Of a stretch of DNA of 64,000 nt, positions 7,792-15,899 are shown piece after piece. The position numbers and the translations under genes were made by a program. The notes beneath the pieces were generated by a model. The model was not told the DNA's origin. It did not search any database and saw only the letters and a list, made by a program, of their open reading frames with translations. Numbering within the stretch: the stretch's first letter is position 1; every line of letters begins with the position of its first letter. Location of the stretch: assembly GCA_964458265.1 (NCBI GenBank), contig CAYWIF010000011.1, positions 1 through 64,000 on the forward strand, read 5' to 3'. This DNA is from JAGVSR01 sp964458265 (GTDB lineage Bacteria; Pseudomonadota; Alphaproteobacteria; Rhizobiales; Hyphomicrobiaceae).

Positions 7792-8655
7792 ATGAACAAG
7801 CCAGACAGCATCAAGCCTGCATCGTCCGTTTCCGCCGGGGGCGTGACCTTTGCCAATGACGCGCCGATCGCTCTTCTGGCCGGCCCCTGCCAGATGGAAA
7901 GCCGCCAGCATGCGCTGGAGATGGCGTCTGCGCTGAAGGAAATCGCAGCGAAACTCGCAATAGGGCTGGTCTACAAATCCTCGTTCGACAAGGCGAACCG
8001 CACATCGATCTCCGGCCAGCGCGGCATCGGCCTGGAAGCAGCACTTGCCGTGTTCGCAGAGATCCGCGAAAGCCTCGGTCTCCCGGTCGTCACGGATGTT
8101 CACGAAGCCGGCCAATGCGCGCGCGTGGCTCCCGTTGTCGACATTCTGCAAATTCCCGCGTTCCTCTGCCGCCAGACCGACCTTCTGATCGCCGCTGCAA
8201 AAACCGGGCGTATCGTCAAAATCAAGAAGGGCCAGTTCCTTGCCCCTTGGGACATGAAGAACGCGGTTGCCAAGGTCGTCGGCAGCGGCAATCCCAACGT
8301 GCTGTTGACCGAGCGCGGCGCCTCGTTCGGCTACAACACGCTCGTCGCGGACATGCGTGCCTTGCCGATCATGGCCGAAACCGGCGCGCCGGTGATCTTT
8401 GATGCAACCCACTCCGTGCAGCAGCCGGGCGGGCAGGGGACGAGTTCGGGCGGCGACCGCCGTTTCGTCCCGGTTCTTGCGCGCGCCGCCGTCGCTGTTG
8501 GCGTCGCGGGGCTCTTCATCGAGACGCACGAAAACCCCGAGCGCGCGCCCTCGGACGGGCCGAACATGGTACCGCTGGCCGAGTTCGAGGGACTCGTCGG
8601 CGAACTCATGGAGATCGACGCGGTCGTCAAAAAGCAGAAACGCGCGCGATCCTGA
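7792..8655 (+). CDS. kdsA: 3-deoxy-8-phosphooctulonate synthase (KDO-8-P synthase)
   Basis: Joins phosphoenolpyruvate and arabinose-5-phosphate to KDO-8-phosphate, the committed step toward the KDO sugar of the LPS core. The family pattern is clear: LLAGPCQMES, YKSSFDKANRTS, TDVHE, QIPAFLCRQTDLL, KIKKGQFLAPWDM, TERGASFGYNTL and FDATHSVQQPG. The 287-residue length is standard. Divergent from lexA. No gene for another KDO step is adjacent; the next genes are a small membrane protein and the rpoE-chrR unit. Confidence 0.96.
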   Translation: MNKPDSIKPASSVSAGGVTFANDAPIALLAGPCQMESRQHALEMASALKEIAAKLAIGLVYKSSFDKANRTSISGQRGIGLEAALAVFAEIRESLGLPVVTDVHEAGQCARVAPVVDILQIPAFLCRQTDLLIAAAKTGRIVKIKKGQFLAPWDMKNAVAKVVGSGNPNVLLTERGASFGYNTLVADMRALPIMAETGAPVIFDATHSVQQPGGQGTSSGGDRRFVPVLARAAVAVGVAGLFIETHENPERAPSDGPNMVPLAEFEGLVGELMEIDAVVKKQKRARS

Positions 8656-8749
8656 GGGACCGGCGCGCGTCTCGCTTCACAGGGATAGTCGGGGACAGAT
8701 CGCAGCTCCGGGCCGAACCTCCAGAACCGCGTACGAACGGAGCCGGGCG

Positions 8750-8986
8750 CTATTCGCCGGCGAGAAAAAGCGCCGCCGTGTGGATCGCGCGCGAATAGGC
8801 GTAATCCGGAGGCGTCGTAGGAACAGCGCGATGGGCGGTATGCGAACAGGCTGCTTCCGCGCAGAGCGTGCCCGGACCGTAGGCGGCCGCATTGAGCGCG
8901 GCGGTGCTCGTGACGGCGACGAAGAGACCGATCGTATAGACGCACGCCAGTGCGCCGATCGCTCGAAGGATGCTGTCGATGGACAT
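8750..8986 (-). CDS. small hypothetical membrane or exported protein (78 aa)
   Basis: From the ATG at 8986 the product has one hydrophobic N-terminal segment (ILRAIGALACVYTIGLFVAV) followed by about 50 residues with two cysteines (TLCAEAACSH) and several histidines. AGCGAGGTCC precedes the ATG. An upstream start at 9091 would add 35 residues with no sign of being coding. No family recognised. It is oriented toward kdsA and away from chrR. Confidence 0.4.
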   Translation of the reverse strand: MSIDSILRAIGALACVYTIGLFVAVTSTAALNAAAYGPGTLCAEAACSHTAHRAVPTTPPDYAYSRAIHTAALFLAGE

Positions 8987-9173
8987 GGCTGGACCTCGCT
9001 TGGGCGCTACGAGAGTGGTTCGTCCAGGATGCGAAACGATAGACGGGCATGTGTGCCGAGGTCGCGGCGATATCCTGAACCCGTTCACCATGCCGAAAGA
9101 CAGGTTAACAGAGTCCTAATCGTTAGCGAGGCGTGAACGTTGAATTGGCTAACGAAGCGCGTTCAGGTGAAAC

Positions 9174-9203
9174 AAAAAAGCCACCGGATTGCGCCGGTGG
9201 CTT
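9174..9203 (-). terminator. intrinsic terminator of the rpoE-chrR operon
   Basis: AAGCCACCGG (9178-9187) and CCGGTGGCTT (9194-9203) form a perfect 10-bp stem with a 6-base loop. On the minus strand it is followed by a run of T (the A run at 9174-9179). It lies 24 bases past the chrR stop. Confidence 0.9.
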
Positions 9204-9226
9204 GTCTGCGATCAGCCCGCTGAAAC

Positions 9227-9859
9227 TTAAATACCGGCCAGCGGCTGCAACATGCGCGCGATCCATCCCGTGAAGCGGGGCTTGGCGTCCGACGCCGCCA
9301 GACAAATGCAGCCCTGCTTCGGATCCGCAATCGGACGATGCTGCGCATCGTCGCCCAGGTCCGCGACGTCGCCCCGCCGGAACGTTCCGAACTCGTCCGA
9401 ATAGGCCCCGTCGAGAACGATTGTCAGCTCCGAACCGCCGTGACCATGCTCCGGAAGCTTGGTGCCCGGTGAAACCTTGAGAAGCCGCAGATCGCCTTTC
9501 GCGCCCTCCGACAGCGTCACCGGAAAATGCCAGACGCCGGGCGCCGCGCGCCGCCACGCAATCTCGTCGAACCGGCCTTCGAGAGCCGCCACCAGTTCGC
9601 GGGGAAGCTCCATGGCAGCGTCGGCGCGCACCGTAGCGTCGCCGGCCCGCACCTGGACCGCCGGTGCTTCTCTAACGACGGGCTCCGGTTCGAGCGCGTC
9701 GAACAAGGCCTCGCCGATCAGCGTATGCTCCCGCAACTCTGCCCGGCAGCGCGGGCAGACGGCAAGATGCGAAGAGACGACGGCGGCAAGAGCTTCCGGC
9801 TGGCTTCCCGCCGCGCAGCTCATCAGCGTCGAATCATCGAGATGGTGAGTGATCTTCAT
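9227..9859 (-). CDS. chrR: ChrR-type zinc anti-sigma factor
   Basis: Holds the ECF sigma factor RpoE inactive until singlet oxygen or related stress releases it. The N-terminal zinc anti-sigma domain shows His6, His31, Cys35 and Cys38 (HLAVCPRC), the same positions as the zinc ligands described for Rhodobacter sphaeroides ChrR. The C-terminal half (about 115-190) is a cupin with HGHGGSELTIVLDG, the domain needed for the singlet-oxygen response. The 210-residue length fits. It follows rpoE by four bases, so the two are co-transcribed and probably made in matched amounts. Confidence 0.93.
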   Translation of the reverse strand: MKITHHLDDSTLMSCAAGSQPEALAAVVSSHLAVCPRCRAELREHTLIGEALFDALEPEPVVREAPAVQVRAGDATVRADAAMELPRELVAALEGRFDEIAWRRAAPGVWHFPVTLSEGAKGDLRLLKVSPGTKLPEHGHGGSELTIVLDGAYSDEFGTFRRGDVADLGDDAQHRPIADPKQGCICLAASDAKPRFTGWIARMLQPLAGI

Positions 9860-9863
9860 GGGT

Positions 9864-10463
9864 CTAACGAATGTCCTCGACGGCTTCTTTCACCTTCTGA
9901 TACGCGAGCCTCATACGCGACTTCACCGTACCCAGCGGCAATCCGAGCCGCTCCGCAATTTCACTGTGTGACAGGCCTTCCACATACGAGAGCATTACGA
10001 CTTCGGACTGATCCGGCGGCAAAGTTGCGAGCACCGCGCGGACTTTGTCGCGCCGTTCCCGCTCGGTGACTTGCTCCTCAGGGTCCGGGGCGTCGGATGC
10101 TTCCTCGTCCCGGTTCTCCGGCAAAGGCTGCCAGGCGACTTCGCGGCGCAACCGGTCGATGCGAAGATTGCGTGCGATCGTGAAGATCCACGTCGTAGCA
10201 CTTCCCTTCTCATCGGAATAAAGCTGGGCCTTGCGCCAGACCGTCAGCAGCGTCTCTTGCGCCAGATCTTCGGCCAGCGTGGGGTCGGCGCCCTGGCGCA
10301 TCATGTAGGATTTGACGCGCGGGCCATAGAGTTCGAACAACTTGCGGAATGCCTCGACATCCCGGCTCTGGGCGACTTTCTGCAGGAGGTCGGACATGGC
10401 CCTCGGAATCTTGACGGGATACGGGTGCCGGTTAGCACGCACGCTCTCCAGAACCTGGACCAT
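9864..10463 (-). CDS. rpoE: ECF sigma factor RpoE (ChrR-regulated, ECF11-like)
   Basis: RNA polymerase sigma factor with region 2 (about 30-110: FRKLFELYGPRVKSYM, AEDLAQETLLTVWRKA, WIFTIARNLRIDRLRR) and region 4 (about 140-195: LPPDQSEVVMLSYVEGLSHSEIAERL, LGTVKSRMRLAYQKV). Its partner chrR follows immediately, which places it in the ECF11 group that responds to singlet oxygen. The start at 10463 has GAGG eight bases upstream; an internal ATG at 10397 (MSDLLQK) is a possible shorter start. A TGATCC-N18-TAAG promoter lies just upstream at 10488-10517, so the gene appears autoregulated. The gene is divergent from the antiporter at 10541. Confidence 0.94.
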   Translation of the reverse strand: MVQVLESVRANRHPYPVKIPRAMSDLLQKVAQSRDVEAFRKLFELYGPRVKSYMMRQGADPTLAEDLAQETLLTVWRKAQLYSDEKGSATTWIFTIARNLRIDRLRREVAWQPLPENRDEEASDAPDPEEQVTERERRDKVRAVLATLPPDQSEVVMLSYVEGLSHSEIAERLGLPLGTVKSRMRLAYQKVKEAVEDIR

Positions 10464-10487
10464 AGCTTAACCTCGCTTCCGATGCCA

Positions 10488-10517
10488 AACTTACGGACGC
10501 TTTACGGGTCCGGATCA
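10488..10517 (-). promoter_or_regulatory. RpoE-dependent promoter of rpoE-chrR
   Basis: On the minus strand TGATCC (10517-10512) is followed after exactly 18 bases by TAAGTT (10493-10488). This matches the R. sphaeroides RpoE consensus TGATCC-N17/18-TAAGA. The start codon at 10463 lies 24 bases past the -10 element, so the leader would be about 15-20 bases. Confidence 0.75.
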
Positions 10518-10540
10518 GCCGGACTTCTCAGGGAATTCGC

Positions 10541-12358
10541 ATGCAGGACGTACAACTGAGTTCGATTGCCGTGTTGCTCGCAGCAGTCGCCATCGCCGCC
10601 CCCGTCGCCCGCACGCTGGGAATCGGGACCGTCCTTGGCTATCTGGCCGCCGGCGCGATCGTCGGACCCTTTGGTCTGGGTGGACTTTTCTCGACCGGCG
10701 AAGCCAAGGAAATCCTGCATCTGGCCGAATTCGGCGTGGTGCTCCTCCTCTTTCTCATTGGTCTCGAATTGCGCCCGCGGCGCTTGTGGTCGATGCGCAC
10801 GGCCATTTTTGGCCTTGGCGGTGCGCAAGTCGCCATTTCGGCCGCTTTGATCGCCGCCATCGCCATCGCGTTTGCGTTGCCTTGGAAGAGCGCCTTGTTC
10901 ATCGGCCTCGCGCTCGCGCTGTCCTCAACCGCGTTTGCACTCCAGGTGATGGAGGAGAACGGCGAACTCTCCACCAAGCATGGGCGACTTGGCTTTGCTG
11001 TCCTGTTGTTCCAGGACCTCGCCGCCATTCCGCTGATCGCATTGGCGCCGCTCTTCGCGGTCACCGTCATAGCCGACGCACCGCAACTCGATTTCATGGC
11101 CGCGGCGAAATCCATCGGCGTGATCGCCGCCGTCGCCGGCATCGGCTGGTTGATCCTGGACGTCTTCATCCGCCTCGTCGCGAGGACGCGCGTGCGCGAG
11201 GCGATGACGGCGGCCGCCCTCCTCACCGTCGTCACCGCCGCCGCGATCATGCAATGGGCCGGCGTCTCGGCGTCCCTGGGCGCATTCATTGCCGGCGCGC
11301 TGCTCGCCGAGAGTTCCTACCGTCACCAGCTTGAAGCCGACATCCAGCCGTTCGAAGGCCTGCTGCTCGGTCTCTTCTTCACCGCGATCGGCATGTCGCT
11401 CGATCTCGACCTGCTCGTCGCCCGCTGGCACGAGGTCGTTCTGCTCGCCGCGATCCTCGTCGCGGTAAAGGCGCTCGTGCTCTATTTGCTCGGCCGCTGG
11501 CAAGGTCTGAACGGACGCGGCGCCCGCCGACTTGGATTGTCCCTCAGCCAGGGCGGCGAATTTGCCTTCGTGCTGTTCGCGGCCGGATTGAGCGCGGGCG
11601 TGCTGACCGGCGACGTCCAGTCCCTGCTGGTGCTCGTCGTCACCGTGTCGATGATCGCCACGCCGTTGCTCCTCCTCATCGACAGCCGCCTGACGGCAAA
11701 GTCGCCCGCCACGCAGGCCTACGACGCACTCCCCGAAAACGCCGGTCATGTCGTCATCGCCGGCTTCGGGCGCTACGGTCAGATCGTGGCCCGCATCCTG
11801 CGCGCGCGAAAGATCCCGTTCACCGCCCTCGACATCGACGCCGAGCAGGTCGAACTGGTAAAGCGCTTCGGGTCCGAAGCCTTCTTCGGCGACGCGTCCC
11901 GCCCCGATATCCTGCAAGCGGCAAAAGTCGGTGACGCGCGCGCACTGGTCCTGGCCATCGACGACGTCGAAGCATCGCTGCGCATCGCGGAGTTCGTCTC
12001 CGCCGAATGGCCAAAGGTTCTGATCTTCGGCCGCGCGCGCAACCGCAACCACGCCCACCGCTACCTCGATCTCGGCATTACCCGCGTCCAGCGCGAAACC
12101 TTCCTCTCCGCGCTCGAAACCACCAAGCAACTTCTGAAAGGCCTCGGCGACACCGACCGCGAGGCCGAACGCACCGTCAAAACGTTCCGCACCCACGACG
12201 AACGCCGCCTTGCGGACGACTACAAGCACTACACCGACATGGAAAAGATGCAGGCCAAGGCCCGCTCCGACGCCGCCACGCTCGAACAGCTCTTCGAGCA
12301 GGACGCCCGCGAAACGGAAGCCGCAGCCGCAGCCGCCTCGGCAAAGGCTGCGGAGTAG
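10541..12358 (+). CDS. KefB/KefC-type monovalent cation:proton antiporter-2
   Basis: Inner-membrane K+(Na+)/H+ antiporter of the CPA2 family. About twelve membrane segments fill residues 5-385, including FLIGLELRPRRLW and ALALSSTAFALQVM, which are typical of the family. A TrkA-N/RCK nucleotide-binding domain starts near residue 402 with VVIAGFGRYGQIV (GxGxxG) and runs to about 515. The tail (about 520-605) is charged and Ala-rich. Glutathione-gated Kef systems protect against electrophiles; placement beside the singlet-oxygen regulator is suggestive, but no RpoE site is seen on this strand. The exact subtype (KefB or KefC) cannot be assigned. Confidence 0.88.
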   Translation: MQDVQLSSIAVLLAAVAIAAPVARTLGIGTVLGYLAAGAIVGPFGLGGLFSTGEAKEILHLAEFGVVLLLFLIGLELRPRRLWSMRTAIFGLGGAQVAISAALIAAIAIAFALPWKSALFIGLALALSSTAFALQVMEENGELSTKHGRLGFAVLLFQDLAAIPLIALAPLFAVTVIADAPQLDFMAAAKSIGVIAAVAGIGWLILDVFIRLVARTRVREAMTAAALLTVVTAAAIMQWAGVSASLGAFIAGALLAESSYRHQLEADIQPFEGLLLGLFFTAIGMSLDLDLLVARWHEVVLLAAILVAVKALVLYLLGRWQGLNGRGARRLGLSLSQGGEFAFVLFAAGLSAGVLTGDVQSLLVLVVTVSMIATPLLLLIDSRLTAKSPATQAYDALPENAGHVVIAGFGRYGQIVARILRARKIPFTALDIDAEQVELVKRFGSEAFFGDASRPDILQAAKVGDARALVLAIDDVEASLRIAEFVSAEWPKVLIFGRARNRNHAHRYLDLGITRVQRETFLSALETTKQLLKGLGDTDREAERTVKTFRTHDERRLADDYKHYTDMEKMQAKARSDAATLEQLFEQDARETEAAAAAASAKAAE

Positions 12359-12465
12359 GTCGCAAACAGCCATCGGCGGTATGGCGCGCGCGTGGTCACC
12401 GCCGACGTGGGCGCCTCCAACGGCGTCATTCACGTCATCAATCGCGTTCTCATACCATAATGACG

Positions 12466-12609
12466 CGGGGGTAGGTCCATCGCGGCCCAGTTCCCGTTAT
12501 ACTGCCAACGCGGGAGCCGGTCCGGCAGGGATCGGCCCTCGCAATCTTACGAAGAGAAGCCAAATCTTCCGACAGATGGGGGCGCCCTGGGGAACCGGGG
12601 CGCCCTTTT
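12466..12609 (+). ncRNA. candidate small RNA ending at a strong terminator
   Basis: If transcription starts after the -10-like CATAAT at 12456-12461, a transcript of about 144 bases would end at the terminator at 12579-12609. In several alphaproteobacteria the 6S RNA gene lies near tkt, which makes 6S RNA a thought worth testing, but I could not verify its central bubble and no zapA gene is adjacent. Equally it may be only the tail of the antiporter mRNA or a tkt leader. Confidence 0.2.
12579..12609 (+). terminator. strong GC-rich terminator upstream of tkt
   Basis: Two copies of GGGCGCCC, itself self-complementary, pair across a short loop (12579-12587 with 12597-12605) and are followed by TTTT (12606-12609). 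It ends 110 bases before tkt and may end the antiporter transcript, end a small RNA, or act as an attenuator. Confidence 0.75.
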
Positions 12610-12718
12610 GCACCTATTGCTGGGCCGCCGCCGGTAGACGAGGCCCAATCCCGCCGCTAAACCTGCCCCGCCGGTGGGAAAATGTGTCCTCCGGGCGAGA
12701 CGTAAGGGGCTCCCTCTC

Positions 12719-14695
12719 ATGGCGGATACGAAGACGGCGGTCAGCACCCGCGACATGGCCAATGCCATCCGTGTGCTGTCCATGGATGCGGTGCAGAAGG
12801 CAAACTCCGGTCATCCCGGCATGCCGATGGGCATGGCCGATGTGGCGACCGTGCTCTTCACCGATCATCTGCGCTTCGATCCCACCGACCCGCACTGGCC
12901 GGATCGCGACCGCTTCATCCTCTCGGCCGGTCACGGGTCGATGCTTCTCTATTCGCTGCTCTATCTTACGGGCTATCCCGGCATGACGATGGAGGAGTTG
13001 CAGAACTTCCGCCAGCTCGGCTCGAAAACAGCGGGCCATCCCGAATTCGGCCACGCGGCCGGCATCGAGACGACGACGGGTCCGCTGGGGCAGGGGATCG
13101 CGAATGCGGTCGGCATGGCGCTCGCCGAACGGATGTTGGCTGCCCGCCACGGCGCCGGTGTCGCCGATCACCACACCTACGTCATCGCCGGCGACGGCTG
13201 CCTGATGGAAGGCCTCAGCCACGAAGCGATCTCGCTCGCGGGTCACTTGAAGCTCGGCAAGCTCATCGTCTTCTGGGACGACAACTCGATTTCCATCGAC
13301 GGACCGACAAATCTGTCCGTATCCGATGACCAGTTGAAACGCTTCGAGGCCTCGGGCTGGAACACGATTGCCATCGACGGCCACGATCACGCGGCGATTT
13401 CGGCGGCGATTCTGAAGGCCAAGGCCGATCCGTCGAAGCCCTGGCTCATCGCCGCCCGCACCATCATCGGCTACGGCGCGCCGACCAAGCAAGGCACGAA
13501 GGACACGCACGGCAGCCCGCTCGGAATGGAAGAAGTGGACCGCACGCGCACGGCGCTGGGATGGTCCGCGCCGCCGTTCGAGATCCCCGCTGACATCCTT
13601 GGAGCTTGGCGTGCCACGGGCGCAAAGGGGCACAATCTGGGAGCCAAATGGCGGGCGAAGTCGGCGCACGTCGATGGCGCGCACGATCTGCATGTCGACG
13701 ATGCGGCGCTGGTTGCCGCTGTCGAGGCAGCCAAGACGCAGTTTGCGGCCGATACCGCCAAGCGTGCTTCGCGCGTCTGGTCGCAAATGACGCTGGAACA
13801 TCTGATCCCAGCCATCCCGCAACTGATTGGCGGATCTGCCGACCTGACGCCGTCGAACGGCACCAAGACCTCGCACTACAAGCCCGTGTCGCCCGGCAAG
13901 TATGACGGCAACTACATCCACTTCGGCGTCCGCGAGCACGGCATGGCCGCCGCCATGAACGGCATCGCGCTGCACGGCGGCCTCATCCCCTTCGGTGCGA
14001 CGTTCCTGGTCTTCACGGACTATTGCCGGCCGTCGATCCGCCTGTCGGCGCTGATGGGCATTCGCGCCATCTACGTCATGACGCACGATTCAATCGGTGT
14101 GGGCGAGGACGGCCCGACGCACCAGCCCGTCGAGCATCTTGCCGCCTTGCGCGCAATTCCGGGTTTGCAGGTTCTGCGCCCGGCCGACGCGATGGAAACG
14201 GCGGAAGCCTGGCACATCGCTCTCTCTTCCAACACAAAGCCGACCGTCATGGCGCTGACCCGCGACGCGGTCCCGACCAAGCTGCGCTCCGGTCCGGTAG
14301 AAGAAAATCTCGCAGCCAAGGGCGCCTACGTCGTCAGCGGCGCAGATAAGCGCGATGTCACCTTGCTGGCCACGGGCTCGGAAGTGGCCATCGCCGTCGA
14401 CGCCGCCGCTCTGCTCGCGCAAGAGGGCATCAACGCCGCCGTCGTCTCGATGCCGTCGTTCGAACTGTTCCGCGAGCAGCCGGGCGCGTATCAGGACGCC
14501 GTGCTGGGCCACACGCCACGCGTCGCCGTCGAAGCAGCGATTGCACAAGGTTGGCACGAGTGGCTCCGCCCCGGCGACCGGTTCGTCGGCATGACCGGCT
14601 TCGGCGCGTCCGCGCCAGCCAAGAAACTCTACGAACACTTCGGCATCACCGCCGCCAAGGTGGCGGACGCCGCCAAGGCGAGCCTCAAGGCCTAA
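12719..14695 (+). CDS. tkt: transketolase
   Basis: Thiamine-diphosphate enzyme moving two-carbon units in the pentose phosphate (or Calvin) pathway. The substrate His and TPP-binding segments are clear: NSGHPGMPMGMAD (N-terminal), GPLGQGIANAVGMALAE, the TPP motif GDGCLMEGLSHEA ending DDN, then FGVREHGMAAAMNG, GEDGPTHQPVEHLA and the C-terminal domain. I start at the ATG at 12719 (MADTKTA, 658 residues); a start at 12674 would add 15 residues that match nothing in the family. AAGGGG precedes the ATG. It is followed after four bases by pgk; the gap gene that usually stands between them in this group is absent. Confidence 0.96.
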   Translation: MADTKTAVSTRDMANAIRVLSMDAVQKANSGHPGMPMGMADVATVLFTDHLRFDPTDPHWPDRDRFILSAGHGSMLLYSLLYLTGYPGMTMEELQNFRQLGSKTAGHPEFGHAAGIETTTGPLGQGIANAVGMALAERMLAARHGAGVADHHTYVIAGDGCLMEGLSHEAISLAGHLKLGKLIVFWDDNSISIDGPTNLSVSDDQLKRFEASGWNTIAIDGHDHAAISAAILKAKADPSKPWLIAARTIIGYGAPTKQGTKDTHGSPLGMEEVDRTRTALGWSAPPFEIPADILGAWRATGAKGHNLGAKWRAKSAHVDGAHDLHVDDAALVAAVEAAKTQFAADTAKRASRVWSQMTLEHLIPAIPQLIGGSADLTPSNGTKTSHYKPVSPGKYDGNYIHFGVREHGMAAAMNGIALHGGLIPFGATFLVFTDYCRPSIRLSALMGIRAIYVMTHDSIGVGEDGPTHQPVEHLAALRAIPGLQVLRPADAMETAEAWHIALSSNTKPTVMALTRDAVPTKLRSGPVEENLAAKGAYVVSGADKRDVTLLATGSEVAIAVDAAALLAQEGINAAVVSMPSFELFREQPGAYQDAVLGHTPRVAVEAAIAQGWHEWLRPGDRFVGMTGFGASAPAKKLYEHFGITAAKVADAAKASLKA

Positions 14696-14699
14696 CCCA

Positions 14700-15899
14700 A
14701 TGAACCTCGACAAGCTGAAAACAACCGACGGCCTCGATGTCTCGGGAAAGCGCGTGCTCTACCGCGCCGACCTCAACGTCCCTGCCAAGGATGGCGTCGT
14801 CACCGACGCGACGCGCCTTGAACGCGTCGTGCCCGGCCTGAAAGCGCTGGCCGATCGCGGCGCCAAGGTGATCGTCCTGTCGCATTTCGGACGCCCGAAG
14901 GCCGGTCCCGACAAGGAGAACTCCCTCGCGCCCGTCGCAGCCGCCCTGGGCGGACTCCTTCAGCGGCACGTCTCGCTCGCCGGCGACTGCATCGGCCAGC
15001 ACGCGCACGCCATCGTTGATGCCATGAAGCCCGGCGACATCTGCGTTCTGGAAAACACCCGCTTCCATCAAGGCGAGGAAAAGAACGACCCCGCCTTCAC
15101 CGCTGGTCTCGCCGAACTCGGCGACCTGTTTGTCAACGACGCGTTCTCCGCCGCTCACCGCGCGCACGCCTCGACCGAAGGCCTGACCCATCACCTGCCG
15201 TCGTTCGCCGGCCCGTTGATGATGGAAGAGATCAACGCCCTCAAAGCCGCCCTCGAAGTGCCCCAGCGCCCCACGGCCGCTGTAGTCGGCGGCGCCAAGG
15301 TCTCCACCAAAATCCCGATCCTCACCAACCTCGTCGCCAAGGTCGATAAGCTGATCATCGGCGGCGGCATGGCCAACACATTCCTGCAAGCGCAAGGCAT
15401 CGATGTCGGCCGCTCGCTGGCCGAACCGGAATTTCATGCCACCGCGCGCGAAATCTTGGCCGCAGCGACAAATAAGGGCTGCGAGATCGTGCTGCCCACC
15501 GACGCCGTCATCGCGCGCGAATTCAAGGCCGGAGCGGCCTGCGAAGCCGTCGGCGTCGCGAACGTCCCAGCCGACGCGATGATCCTCGACATCGGCCCCG
15601 CCTCGATTGCCGCGATGACCGGCCACCTGCGCCAGTGCCGCACGTTGCTCTGGAACGGCCCCATGGGCGCGTTCGAAATTTCGCCGTTTGGCGAAGGCAC
15701 GTTCACGCTTGCCCGCGAGGCGGCCATGCTGACGAAGGCCGGCAACCTGCTCTCGATTGCCGGCGGCGGCGACACGGTTGCAGCCCTCAATGCGGCTGGC
15801 GTGGCCGGCGACTTCTCCTACATCTCCACGGCCGGCGGCGCTTTCCTGGAGTGGCTGGAAGGCAACGAACTGCCGGGCGTGGCGGCGCTAACGCGGTGA
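14700..15899 (+). CDS. pgk: phosphoglycerate kinase
   Basis: Interconverts 1,3-bisphosphoglycerate and 3-phosphoglycerate with ATP formation, in the cytoplasm. Substrate and hinge segments are present: RADLNVP near residue 21, SHFGRPK near 61, LENTRFH near 117, NDAFSAAHR near 145, then GGAKVSTK, the nucleotide loop WNGPMGAFE and GGGDTVAAL near the end. The 399 residues are normal. It starts four bases after tkt and its stop overlaps the GTG start of the next gene (GTGA), so tkt, pgk and gph read as one operon. Confidence 0.97.
   Translation: MNLDKLKTTDGLDVSGKRVLYRADLNVPAKDGVVTDATRLERVVPGLKALADRGAKVIVLSHFGRPKAGPDKENSLAPVAAALGGLLQRHVSLAGDCIGQHAHAIVDAMKPGDICVLENTRFHQGEEKNDPAFTAGLAELGDLFVNDAFSAAHRAHASTEGLTHHLPSFAGPLMMEEINALKAALEVPQRPTAAVVGGAKVSTKIPILTNLVAKVDKLIIGGGMANTFLQAQGIDVGRSLAEPEFHATAREILAAATNKGCEIVLPTDAVIAREFKAGAACEAVGVANVPADAMILDIGPASIAAMTGHLRQCRTLLWNGPMGAFEISPFGEGTFTLAREAAMLTKAGNLLSIAGGGDTVAALNAAGVAGDFSYISTAGGAFLEWLEGNELPGVAALTR

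Larger units (their letters stand above)
12359..12718 (+). other. leader region between antiporter and tkt
   Basis: 360 bases with no supportable protein gene. It holds an inverted repeat GCGTCATT (12423-12430) / AATGACGC (12459-12466), a -10-like CATAAT (12456-12461), another TATACT near 12497, and the strong terminator at 12579-12609. AAGGGG stands before the tkt start. Confidence 0.6.

Noticed and set aside
9121..9154. CGTTAGC / GCTAACG inverted repeat upstream of the rpoE-chrR terminator on the plus strand
   Set aside because: Seven-base arms over a 20-base loop without a T tract; most likely incidental next to the true terminator.
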